Assembly (NCBI RefSeq): GCF_902153245.2
Contig: NZ_CABFWF030000013.1
Span: forward strand, 369,438 to 433,437
DNA length: 64,000 nt
Reading direction: 5' to 3'
DNA from: Pseudorhizobium endolithicum
GTDB taxonomy: Bacteria; Pseudomonadota; Alphaproteobacteria; Rhizobiales; Rhizobiaceae
How positions within the stretch are numbered: position 1 is the first letter of the stretch; every line of letters begins with the position of its first letter. The notes beneath the pieces are model-generated. The model searched no databases, had not been told where the DNA came from, and saw only the letters and a program-made list of their open reading frames with translations. This document shows positions 48,104 to 55,709 of this stretch, in pieces. The position numbers and the translations under genes are program-made.

Positions 48104-48763
48104 TCAACCCTGATTGGGCTTCCTGTCCAGGTCCTCGGCCACCTGCAGGAGCAGTTTGACGATCTCGCCGGCACGCCGCTCGTCATCCTCCAGCGCGCGC
48201 GCAATCACCTCGCGCAGGTTCAACAGGGCGGCGTCGACGCTGCGCGGCAAGCCCGGACCTCGGTCGCTGCTTCGGTCGCGCTGCTCCTGCCGCTGGCGCA
48301 CCTTGTCGGCGAAATGCGACAGCCGCTCCAGTATGGTGCCGGCGATGCTGCGGTTCTCGTCCAGATGCGCGCGCCCCTCCTCGGTGATCGCATAGCGCTT
48401 CTTGTTACCCTGCTGTTCGGCCGAGACATAACCCGCCTCCTCCAGATAGGTCAGCGTCGGATAGATGACGCCGGGGCTCGGTGCATAGAAGCCGTAGGTC
48501 AGTTCCTCGATGTGCTTGATGATCTCATAGCCATGCCGAGGCTCCTTCTCCACCAAGGCGAGGACCACCAGCCGCAGGTCGCCCTGCATCAGGAACCGCC
48601 CGATCCGGCCGTCGCCCGCGTCGCCGAAGCCGCGCCCGTGTCCGCGGTCACCCCCATGCCGTCCGCCTCCCCGGCGGAACGGTCCGCCGGGCGCAGCAAA
48701 CAGCCCCTCCAGTCCCCTCCGGCCACCATGGCCCCGATGCGCTTCACATCCATGCTTGAACAT
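48104..48763 (-). CDS. PadR-family regulator with His/Gly-rich tail, YqjI-like
   Basis: 219 residues from ATG 48763 with AAGGGA upstream. N-terminal metal-binding-looking tail (HGCEAHRGHGGRRG ... GGRHGGDRGHGRG), then the PadR winged helix: GDLRLVVLALVEKEPRHGYEIIKHIEELTYGFYAPSPGVIYPTLTYLEEAGYVSAEQQGNKKRYAITEEGRAHLDENR. The layout matches E. coli YqjI, a nickel/iron-responsive repressor of the ferric reductase gene yqjH. No yqjH homologue is in this window. A repeated AT-rich palindrome lies upstream. Confidence 0.87.
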   Translation of the reverse strand: MFKHGCEAHRGHGGRRGLEGLFAAPGGPFRRGGGRHGGDRGHGRGFGDAGDGRIGRFLMQGDLRLVVLALVEKEPRHGYEIIKHIEELTYGFYAPSPGVIYPTLTYLEEAGYVSAEQQGNKKRYAITEEGRAHLDENRSIAGTILERLSHFADKVRQRQEQRDRSSDRGPGLPRSVDAALLNLREVIARALEDDERRAGEIVKLLLQVAEDLDRKPNQG

Positions 48764-48785
48764 CACGTTATTCCCTTGCGTGAGT

Positions 48786-48810
48786 TTCGATATATCTAAG
48801 ATATTATCTT
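48786..48810. promoter_or_regulatory. Candidate PadR autoregulatory operator
   Basis: TTCGATATATCT then AAGATATTATCTT, 23 bp upstream of the padR ATG. It contains the palindrome GATATATC and AAGAT/ATCTT arms around three bases. A second copy of TTCGATATATCT occurs at 48917-48928, beside the ald stop. Confidence 0.55.
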
Positions 48811-48834
48811 GCGGAGCGCCTTTCAAGCTTGCGG

Positions 48835-48868
48835 AATAAAAAAGCGCCCGCTTGAAGTGCCGACGCTT
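48835..48868 (-). terminator. ald terminator
   Basis: Minus strand AAGCGTC pairs with GGCGCTT (one G-U) around a 14-base loop, followed by TTTTTATT. Confidence 0.72.
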
Positions 48869-48927
48869 AGAGTTCTTTTGCCCTCAGAGGACCAGGCGAT
48901 CCTGTTTCCGGGTATCTTCGATATATC

Positions 48928-50046
48928 TTACGCGACGTTGAGCAGGCTGTCCGGCGCGGATAGCTCATAGCCCAGCGCTTCGGCAACCGCGGCATTCGTG
49001 ATACGGCCCCTGTGGACGTTGAGACCGTTTCGCAGATGCTTGTCTTCCGCGATCGCCCGCAGCCCCTTGTCGGCAAGGGCCAGTCCGTGATGCAGCGTGG
49101 CATTGTTGAGCGCACGAGCGGAGGTGACCGGCACGGCACCGGGCATGTTAGCCACGCAATAATGGATGATGCCGTCCACTTCGTAGGTAGGCTCGGAATG
49201 GGTGGTGGCGTGGGAGGTCTCGAAGCAACCGCCCTGGTCGATGGCGACATCCACCATCACAGCCCCTTTCTTCATGCCGGACAGCATCTCGCGAGTGACG
49301 AGTTTGGGAGCCGCCGCGCCGGGGATGAGTACCGCTCCGATGACGAGATCGGCCGCGAATACCTCTTCCTCCACGGCATCGATGGTCGAATAGCGGGTAT
49401 GGACCCGTCCGTTGAAGATGTCGTCCAACTGGCGCAGGCGCGGCAGCGACCGATCGATGATCGTGACATCGGCGCCGAGACCGACCGCCATCCGGGCGGC
49501 ATGGAGACCCACCACGCCACCACCGATCACCGCGACCTTGGCGGGCAGCACGCCGGGCACGCCGCCGAGCAGGATACCGAGGCCGCCATTCGCCTTCTGC
49601 AGAGCCGTCGCGCCCGCCTGGATGGCGAGGCGCCCGGCGACTTCCGACATCGGGGCCAGGAGCGGCAGCCCGCCACGGTCGTCGGTGACGGTCTCATAGG
49701 CGATCGCGGTCACCCCCGAAACCAACAATCCCTTGGTCTGCTCCGGATCCGGCGCCAGGTGGAGATAGGTGTAAAGGATCTGGCCGTCGCGCAACTGCGC
49801 CCATTCGGCCGGCTGCGGTTCCTTGACCTTCACGACCATGTCGCATTTTTCGAAGATGTCCCTGGCGGAGCCGACGATCCTGGCTCCTGCGGCGGCATAG
49901 GCGTCATCGCCGGCGCCGATACCTTCGCCCGCTTTCGTCTGGATGAGGACCTCATGGCCGTGGGCCACATATTCCCGCACCGCGCCGGGGGTGAGGCCCA
50001 CACGGTATTCATGGTTTTTGATTTCCTTCGGGCATCCGACACGCAT
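48928..50046 (-). CDS. ald: Alanine dehydrogenase
   Basis: NAD-dependent reversible oxidative deamination of L-alanine to pyruvate and ammonia. 372 residues. MRVGCPKEIKNHEYRVGLTP, VKVKEPQPAEW, YLHLAPD, the Rossmann VAVIGGGVVGLHAARMAVGLGADVTI and the conserved DVAIDQGGCFETSHATTHSEPTY are diagnostic. In rhizobia ald is usually induced by alanine under control of a divergent Lrp-type AldR, as here. Confidence 0.98.
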   Translation of the reverse strand: MRVGCPKEIKNHEYRVGLTPGAVREYVAHGHEVLIQTKAGEGIGAGDDAYAAAGARIVGSARDIFEKCDMVVKVKEPQPAEWAQLRDGQILYTYLHLAPDPEQTKGLLVSGVTAIAYETVTDDRGGLPLLAPMSEVAGRLAIQAGATALQKANGGLGILLGGVPGVLPAKVAVIGGGVVGLHAARMAVGLGADVTIIDRSLPRLRQLDDIFNGRVHTRYSTIDAVEEEVFAADLVIGAVLIPGAAAPKLVTREMLSGMKKGAVMVDVAIDQGGCFETSHATTHSEPTYEVDGIIHYCVANMPGAVPVTSARALNNATLHHGLALADKGLRAIAEDKHLRNGLNVHRGRITNAAVAEALGYELSAPDSLLNVA

Positions 50047-50200
50047 TCAGCGTTCCTCTCTCTTCTTTGGCTCGCGGCCTTTTCCGATCAAAGAACGAAA
50101 TCAGAGAATGGCGTGAATGTCCTTGCAAAGGCAGGCTTCAGATGCTTCCGTTCACGCAGGAAATTGCACCTCGGCCACGTAATTCGGGAGAATCTTGCGC

Positions 50201-50662
50201 ATGTCTCAGCCGGACACGATTGATCTTGCAATCATGCGGATTCTCCAGCAGGAGGGCCGTATCTCCAACGCGGTCCTTGCCGATCGTGTCGGCCTGTCGC
50301 AATCGGCCTGTTCCCGCCGCCTGACGGCGCTCGAAAAGAGCGGCGTCATCAGTGGCTATCATGCACGGCTGTCGAACAAGGCCCTGGACTACAAGATGAT
50401 GGTTATCGTCCACATCTCGCTATCCGGGCAGTTTGCCAAGACGCTGACGGAATTCGAGGCGGCCGTAAAGCGCTGCCCCAACGTGCTGGTCTGCTACCTG
50501 ATGTCGGGCGAATACGACTACATCCTGCGGGTCGCCGCCAAGGATCTCGAAGACTACGAGCGCATCCACCGCGATTGGCTCTCGGCACTGCCCCACGTCG
50601 TCAAGATCAACTCCAGCTTTGCGCTTCGGGAAGTCATCGATCGGCCGAATGTCGGACTATGA
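50201..50662 (+). CDS. Lrp/AsnC-family regulator, probably AldR
   Basis: 153 residues from ATG 50201 (MSQPDTIDLAIMRILQQEG); a TTG six bases upstream is possible because GGGAG is better spaced for it. Winged-helix N-terminus (LADRVGLSQSACSRRLTALEKSGVISGYHARL) and a RAM/AsnC effector domain (VLVCYLMSGEYDYILRV). Divergent from ald across about 150 bp, matching known rhizobial aldR-ald pairs, so it most likely controls ald in response to alanine. Confidence 0.9.
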   Translation: MSQPDTIDLAIMRILQQEGRISNAVLADRVGLSQSACSRRLTALEKSGVISGYHARLSNKALDYKMMVIVHISLSGQFAKTLTEFEAAVKRCPNVLVCYLMSGEYDYILRVAAKDLEDYERIHRDWLSALPHVVKINSSFALREVIDRPNVGL

Positions 50663-50748
50663 ACTCTTCAAATTCGAGCGAATGAAGCAAAAGGACTTCA
50701 ACATCTCTCTGCTAATACATGGACGCTGTATATCGGGGGAGATGATCC

Positions 50749-51087
50749 ATGGCACAGAATAACCTCGGCATGACAAACCGCGCTGCGGCACGCACGAAGA
50801 CTCGCATCTATGGAACCGTCAAGTATTTCAACCAGTCCGCGAAAGGCCGGGTCGTGGATCTTTCGGCGACGGGAATTGCGCTGGAACTGCAGGAAGCCTT
50901 CGGCGCTGCCGACGGCAGCAGAGTCAAGATCGAGAGCGAGGAGCTCGGCTTCATGGAAGGTACGGTCCGGTGGTGCCGGGGCAGCCGGATCGGCATCCAG
51001 CTTCACCTGAACACCAATGCGCTGGCACAGGTGTCCTCCTATTTCCGCTTTTTCCACAAGGATGTAAGGCCCGTTCTGGCACGATAA
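50749..51087 (+). CDS. Single PilZ-domain protein
   Basis: 112 residues. The c-di-GMP binding motif is present: RTKTR at residues 15-19 and DLSATGIALEL (DxSxxG) near 37-47. Such proteins are receptors for c-di-GMP in motility or exopolysaccharide control. Monocistronic, with GGGGGAGATGATCC upstream. The window also encodes one c-di-GMP synthesis/degradation protein (55698). Confidence 0.88.
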   Translation: MAQNNLGMTNRAAARTKTRIYGTVKYFNQSAKGRVVDLSATGIALELQEAFGAADGSRVKIESEELGFMEGTVRWCRGSRIGIQLHLNTNALAQVSSYFRFFHKDVRPVLAR

Positions 51088-51186
51088 GCTGCCGCCCGTG
51101 GCGGCACCTCCCCCGTCATTTTGCCGATGTACTTCCGTGCGATTGCGCATAATCTCGCTTCGGCAAAATGATCCAGGGAGCCCATC

Positions 51187-53172
51187 ATGCCGCACACCCC
51201 TCTCCTTCCGATGACCCGCCGTTCGCTGCTCGGCGGCGTCGCCGCCACGTCGGCACTCGTCATGCTGCATCCGTTCGCGGCCCGCGCCCAGGCAAACCAG
51301 GCGCATCTGAGGATCATGGAGACGACGGACATCCACGTCCATGTCCTGCCTTATGATTATTACGGCGACAAACCCAACGACACGATGGGCCTTGCCCGCA
51401 CGGCTTCCATCATCGATGCGATCCGTGCCGAGGCCGGCAATTCCATGCTGATCGACAATGGCGACTTCCTGCAGGGCAATCCGATGGGCGACTACATCGC
51501 CTACGAGCGCGGCATGAAGGAAGGCGACCGGCATCCGATCATCCAGGCGATGAACGTGCTGGGCTATGATGCCGGGACGCTCGGCAACCACGAGTTCAAC
51601 TACGGCCTCGATTTCATGTTCAAGGTCCTGGGCAGCGCCGGCTTCCCATACGTTTGTGCGAATCTCACCAAGGGCATGCTGGCATCGGATCCCAAACAGG
51701 ATGAACTCTTCTTCAAGCCCTATGTGATCCTCGAGAAGCAGATCCGCGACGGCTCCGGCGCGACCAGCCCCGTCAAGGTGGGCATTATCGGCTTCGTGCC
51801 GCCACAGATCATGGTCTGGGATGCCAAGCACCTGGAAGGCAAGGCGCAGACGCGCGACATCGTCGACGCCGCGAAGGCCTGGGTTCCGGTCATGAAGGAG
51901 GAAGGGGCGGACATCGTCGTCGCGCTTTCCCATTCCGGAATCGACGGATCGGGCATGAGCGAGCGGATGGAGAACGCCTCGCTCTACCTTGCCGGCGTCG
52001 AAGGAATCGATGCCGTCTTCACCGGCCACCAGCATCTCGTCTTCCCCGGCCCCAAGGATTTCGAAGGCATTGCCGGCGCGGACGCGGCGAAGGGCACGCT
52101 GATGGGCAAGCCCGCCGTCATGGCTGGGTTCTGGGGCTCGCATATGGGCCTGATCGACCTGCTGCTCGAAAAGGACGGCAACATCTGGAAGATCGTCGAC
52201 TTCACCACCGAAGCCCGCCCGATCTATCACCGCGACGAGAACCGGAAAGTGATCGCCGACGTTGAGGACAAGCCGGAGGTTACGGCGGCGGTGAAGGAGG
52301 AGCACGAGGCGACGCTCGCCTATGTCCGACGTCCGGTGGGCAAGACGTCGGCGCCGCTCTACTCCTACTTCGCGCTCGTCGCCGACGATCCCTCGGTGCA
52401 GATCGTCTCCAATGCCCAGACCTGGTACATCAAGGAAATGCTGAAGGACGGCCCGTACAAGGACTATCCCGTCCTCTCCGCCGCTGCACCCTTCAAGGCC
52501 GGCGGCCGTGGCGGCGCCGAATACTATACGGACGTGCCGGCGGGCGACATCGCCATCAAGAACGTCGCCGACCTCTACCTCTATCCAAACACCGTGCAGG
52601 CCGTGCTGATCACAGGCGAGCAGGTCCGGAACTGGCTGGAAATGTCGGCCGGCATGTTCAATCAGGTGGAGCCGGGCGCGAAGGATGTGCCGCTCCTCAA
52701 TGCCGGCTTCCCATCCTACAACTACGACGTCATCGATGGCGTCACCTACCAGATCGACCTGTCGCAGCCGGCGCGCTTCGACAAGGACGGCCAGCTGGTC
52801 AACCCCGATGCGCATCGCATCGTCGACCTCCAGTTCGAGGGCAAGCCGATCGATCCGGCGCAGAAGTTCGTCGTAGCCACCAACAACTACCGCGCCGGCG
52901 GTGGCGGCAAGTTCCCGGACATCGCCGGCGACAAGGTGATCTTCGTCGCTCCCGATACCAATCGCGACGTGATCGTCCGCTACATCGTCGAGCAAGGCAC
53001 GATCAATCCCTCGGCCGACGCCAACTGGTCGTTCAAGCCGATGGCCGGGACCACCGCGATCTTCGAGAGCGGGCCGAAGGGCCGCACCTATGTCGCCGAC
53101 ATCAAGGGAGCGAAGATCGAGGACGCCGGCGACGGCGCCGAGGGTTTCGCCAGATTCAGGCTCGTCCTCTGA
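51187..53172 (+). CDS. cpdB: Tat-exported 2',3'-cyclic-nucleotide phosphodiesterase/3'-nucleotidase
   Basis: 661 residues. A twin-arginine signal (MTRRSLLGGVAATSALVM, then PFAARAQA) predicts Tat export to the periplasm; TatABC is encoded in this window. Metallophosphatase domain: METTDIHVHVLPYDYYGDK, IDNGDFLQGNPMGDY, LGNHEFNYGLDF and GHQHLVFPGP. A C-terminal 5'-nucleotidase domain (about 380-640) includes NVADLYLYPNTVQAVLITGEQVRNWLE. Hydrolyses cyclic and 3' nucleotides for phosphate scavenging. Confidence 0.95.
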   Translation: MPHTPLLPMTRRSLLGGVAATSALVMLHPFAARAQANQAHLRIMETTDIHVHVLPYDYYGDKPNDTMGLARTASIIDAIRAEAGNSMLIDNGDFLQGNPMGDYIAYERGMKEGDRHPIIQAMNVLGYDAGTLGNHEFNYGLDFMFKVLGSAGFPYVCANLTKGMLASDPKQDELFFKPYVILEKQIRDGSGATSPVKVGIIGFVPPQIMVWDAKHLEGKAQTRDIVDAAKAWVPVMKEEGADIVVALSHSGIDGSGMSERMENASLYLAGVEGIDAVFTGHQHLVFPGPKDFEGIAGADAAKGTLMGKPAVMAGFWGSHMGLIDLLLEKDGNIWKIVDFTTEARPIYHRDENRKVIADVEDKPEVTAAVKEEHEATLAYVRRPVGKTSAPLYSYFALVADDPSVQIVSNAQTWYIKEMLKDGPYKDYPVLSAAAPFKAGGRGGAEYYTDVPAGDIAIKNVADLYLYPNTVQAVLITGEQVRNWLEMSAGMFNQVEPGAKDVPLLNAGFPSYNYDVIDGVTYQIDLSQPARFDKDGQLVNPDAHRIVDLQFEGKPIDPAQKFVVATNNYRAGGGGKFPDIAGDKVIFVAPDTNRDVIVRYIVEQGTINPSADANWSFKPMAGTTAIFESGPKGRTYVADIKGAKIEDAGDGAEGFARFRLVL

Positions 53173-53202
53173 CGTCACCGGCCAGCGACAGGAAGGCTGC
53201 CC

Positions 53203-53763
53203 TCAGACCGCCTTCTGCCGGTCTTCCTTGAGGAGCCGCAGCAACAGCCCAAGTTCCGGCGGCGGCTCCCGCTCCACCCTGTGATAGTCGCTGCCGTCGC
53301 GGTTGCGCCTCATCAAAGAAAGGTCGACCAGGTCGCGGCGCAGCAGCGCGGGATCCTGAAACAGGTGAAGCGTGTTGAGAAACACACCCATTTCGCGTTC
53401 GGAAAAGTGCTGCCCCGCCGGAATTTTCGACCACAGGAACCAGAGGCACAATTCCTGCTGGGAACGCTTGCCGGGCCAGCGAAGGATGCGGCCCTCGGCA
53501 TCGAATACACGAAGGGTCCTTTTCACCCGTGCCTCGTCCGCCGCAGGAGGGGCGTCGTCCTCCAGACGCCATTCCTGAAGCGTCTCCGCGGTCTTGAGGG
53601 TGGAGCGAAAGTGCTGGAAGTTGCGATATCCGCCGGCGCGGCTCAGGAGATTGAGCATCTCCACGTGGCTCGGCTTGTGGTCAAGCCTGCCGATCTGCTC
53701 ACGCAGCGCGCGCGCAAAGGCCGAAATATCGGCGACTTCCATCGGAAAGATGGTTCTGGTCAT
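53203..53763 (-). CDS. DUF2087 protein
   Basis: 186 residues. An N-terminal helical region (ADISAFARALREQIGRLDHKPSHVEMLNLLSRAGGYRNFQHFRS) precedes the DUF2087 domain: RWPGKRSQQELCLWFLWSKIPAGQHFSEREMGVFLNTLHLFQDPALLRRDLVDLSLMRRNRDGSDYHRVE. This domain is found in small cytoplasmic proteins, sometimes fused to regulators; function unknown. Confidence 0.85.
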   Translation of the reverse strand: MTRTIFPMEVADISAFARALREQIGRLDHKPSHVEMLNLLSRAGGYRNFQHFRSTLKTAETLQEWRLEDDAPPAADEARVKRTLRVFDAEGRILRWPGKRSQQELCLWFLWSKIPAGQHFSEREMGVFLNTLHLFQDPALLRRDLVDLSLMRRNRDGSDYHRVEREPPPELGLLLRLLKEDRQKAV

Positions 53764-53963
53764 CTCTTATCCTCGATGCGCCGTTCCGCTTGGGGATGTC
53801 ACTGGTCGCCGTCTTGTCGACTTCGGCACGGGATAAGTGCTGATGATCTTGAACGATGCAGGTTTAGCTTCCCTTCAAGGGACGGCGACGCCTCGGTGAA
53901 CTGCTGACCGTGCCCCATGTTTAATGTCGGTGGCGCCATCCGTCAATCAGCTGGGCATGCTGC

Positions 53964-54917
53964 TCACTCTGCTGCCGGTAGCTTTCCCATCGCCACCAGG
54001 TTCGGCACCTCATCCCGCCCCGGGCAGTTCGACAGCCGCCCCTGGAAGGCCTGGATCAGCCAGGCGGCCGCTGGGCCCGGCGGGTTGGAAACCCGACGCA
54101 GCGCGTAGATCGGATATTCTCCTTGTTCATAGGCATCGATCTGCAGCGCCACCAGTCGGCCGGCATGAAGGTCTTCCCGTACCAGCGACGCCGGCAGGCC
54201 ACCCCATCCAAGTCCGCCTCGAATGAGCTGATGCTTGGTGGCGATGTCGCTCACCCGCCAGGTCTTGTAGGACAGGACGTTGAAATCGCGGCCCTTGGTG
54301 AGACCCGATGCATCGGTCACCACGAGCTGCGTTTCCTCCCGTACGTCGTTCAGCGTCAGCGGCCGGCCGAGTTGACCGAGCGGATGGTCGGCCGCCGCCA
54401 CCGGAACCATGAAGGAGTGTCCGATCTTCTCCGCGATGATCGTGTCGTCCGGCTTGAGCAGCGCTCCGCCGAGGCCGATCCCCGCGCGGCCGGCGGAGAC
54501 CATGTCCATGACCATACCGAGCTCTCCGACATTGAGGCTCAGCGCCACCATCGGGAAACGCCGGCCGAACTCGCGCAACACGCCCACCATTGCATCGGAT
54601 GGCACCATGACGCTGATGGCGATGGACAGCTCCGGTTCAAGCCCCTGCTTCATGCTCTTTGCCCGCGCCCGCATCACCTGCAGGTCGGCGACGATCCGCC
54701 GGGCGTCAGGCAGCATGGCGCGGCCCGCTTCCGTCAGCCGCGGCTGGCGGCCGCTGCGCTCGAAGAGTGACACTTCGAGCTGCGCCTCCAGGTTGCCGAT
54801 CGTGTAGCTGATCACCGATTGCGCCCGATTGAGCCTGCGTGCCGCAGCCGAAAAGCTTCCCGTTTCGGCGACGGCGAGAAAGACCTGCAATTGGTCAAGC
54901 GTGGGGTTGGCTTCCAT
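53964..54917 (-). CDS. LysR-family transcriptional regulator
   Basis: 317 residues. The N-terminal helix-turn-helix is LDQLQVFLAVAETGSFSAAARRLNRAQSVISYTIGNLEAQLEVSLFER; the rest is the periplasmic-binding-protein-like effector domain. Divergent from an azoreductase gene with a 144-bp gap that should hold the operator, so it probably controls that gene in response to a quinone or aromatic compound. Confidence 0.92.
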   Translation of the reverse strand: MEANPTLDQLQVFLAVAETGSFSAAARRLNRAQSVISYTIGNLEAQLEVSLFERSGRQPRLTEAGRAMLPDARRIVADLQVMRARAKSMKQGLEPELSIAISVMVPSDAMVGVLREFGRRFPMVALSLNVGELGMVMDMVSAGRAGIGLGGALLKPDDTIIAEKIGHSFMVPVAAADHPLGQLGRPLTLNDVREETQLVVTDASGLTKGRDFNVLSYKTWRVSDIATKHQLIRGGLGWGGLPASLVREDLHAGRLVALQIDAYEQGEYPIYALRRVSNPPGPAAAWLIQAFQGRLSNCPGRDEVPNLVAMGKLPAAE

Positions 54918-55061
54918 TCCACGTATCCAATTGGTCGATAGATGGCTTCGATATTATTCCGGTTCAATCGATGGATGTCCATACCTATCTCTGAGCGGAC
55001 AGCGAGATCCACCTCGCCGATGACCTCCCAAGCCGAAGCCAAGATACCAAGGAAGAGTGCC

Positions 55062-55673
55062 ATGTCGTCCATCCTCCTCGTCACCTCGAGCCCCCGCGGC
55101 GAAACCTCCCGCTCCACCAAGGTTGCGCGCGAATTGGCGGATGCCCTTGCCGCCGGCGGCAAGGCGGTCGTCCGTCGCGACCTCGGCGCCAATCCCCTGC
55201 CGCACATCGATGCGGTCTTTACCTCCGCCATCCGCAAGCCCGTCGAAAGCCGTTCGGAAGCCGAAGCCGCTGCCGCCGTCCTGTCGGATGTGCTCGTCGA
55301 TGAACTGCTGGCCGCCGACACCGTCGTGATCGCCACCGGCCTCATCAACTTCAACATCTATTCCACGTTGAAGAGCTGGATCGATCATGTCGCCCGCTCC
55401 GGCAAGACCTTCCGCTACACGCAGAACGGTCCGGAAGGACTTGCCACGGGCAAGAAGGTCTATCTCGTGGTCGCCTCCGACGGCATCTACTCGCAGGGTC
55501 CGGCGACTGCGATGAACCATGCCATCCCCTACCTCAGGACGATACTGGCCTTCCTGGGCATGACGGATGTCGAAGTCGTGCAGGTAGAAGGTCTCGCTTT
55601 CGGCGAGGAAGCCGTCGACAAAGCGATGGCGGATGTCCAGGAACGCATCAGCGAACTCGCCCGCGCCGCCTGA
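55062..55673 (+). CDS. azoR: FMN-dependent NADH:quinone oxidoreductase/azoreductase
   Basis: 203 residues from ATG 55062 with AAGGAAG upstream. Flavodoxin-like fold: ILLVTSSPRGETSRSTKVARELADALAAGG, VIATGLINFNIYSTLKSWIDHVARSGKTFRYT and VYLVVASDG match AzoR. Reduces quinones and azo dyes with NADH. Divergent from the LysR gene. Confidence 0.92.
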   Translation: MSSILLVTSSPRGETSRSTKVARELADALAAGGKAVVRRDLGANPLPHIDAVFTSAIRKPVESRSEAEAAAAVLSDVLVDELLAADTVVIATGLINFNIYSTLKSWIDHVARSGKTFRYTQNGPEGLATGKKVYLVVASDGIYSQGPATAMNHAIPYLRTILAFLGMTDVEVVQVEGLAFGEEAVDKAMADVQERISELARAA

Positions 55674-55688
55674 CGCTTGCGGATCGGA

Positions 55689-55709
55689 GCGGCCGGCTCA
55701 GCCGGCCGC
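55689..55709. repeat. 9-bp GC hairpin with stop codon in its loop
   Basis: GCGGCCGGC (55689-55697), TCA, GCCGGCCGC (55701-55709): a perfect stem whose three-base loop is exactly the reverse of the TGA stop codon of the Amt-GGDEF-EAL gene. Between convergent genes; no T tract. Confidence 0.9.

Noticed and set aside
50698-53178. Long minus-strand open frame across PilZ and cpdB
   Set aside because: Antisense to strongly supported genes, with no recognisable domain.
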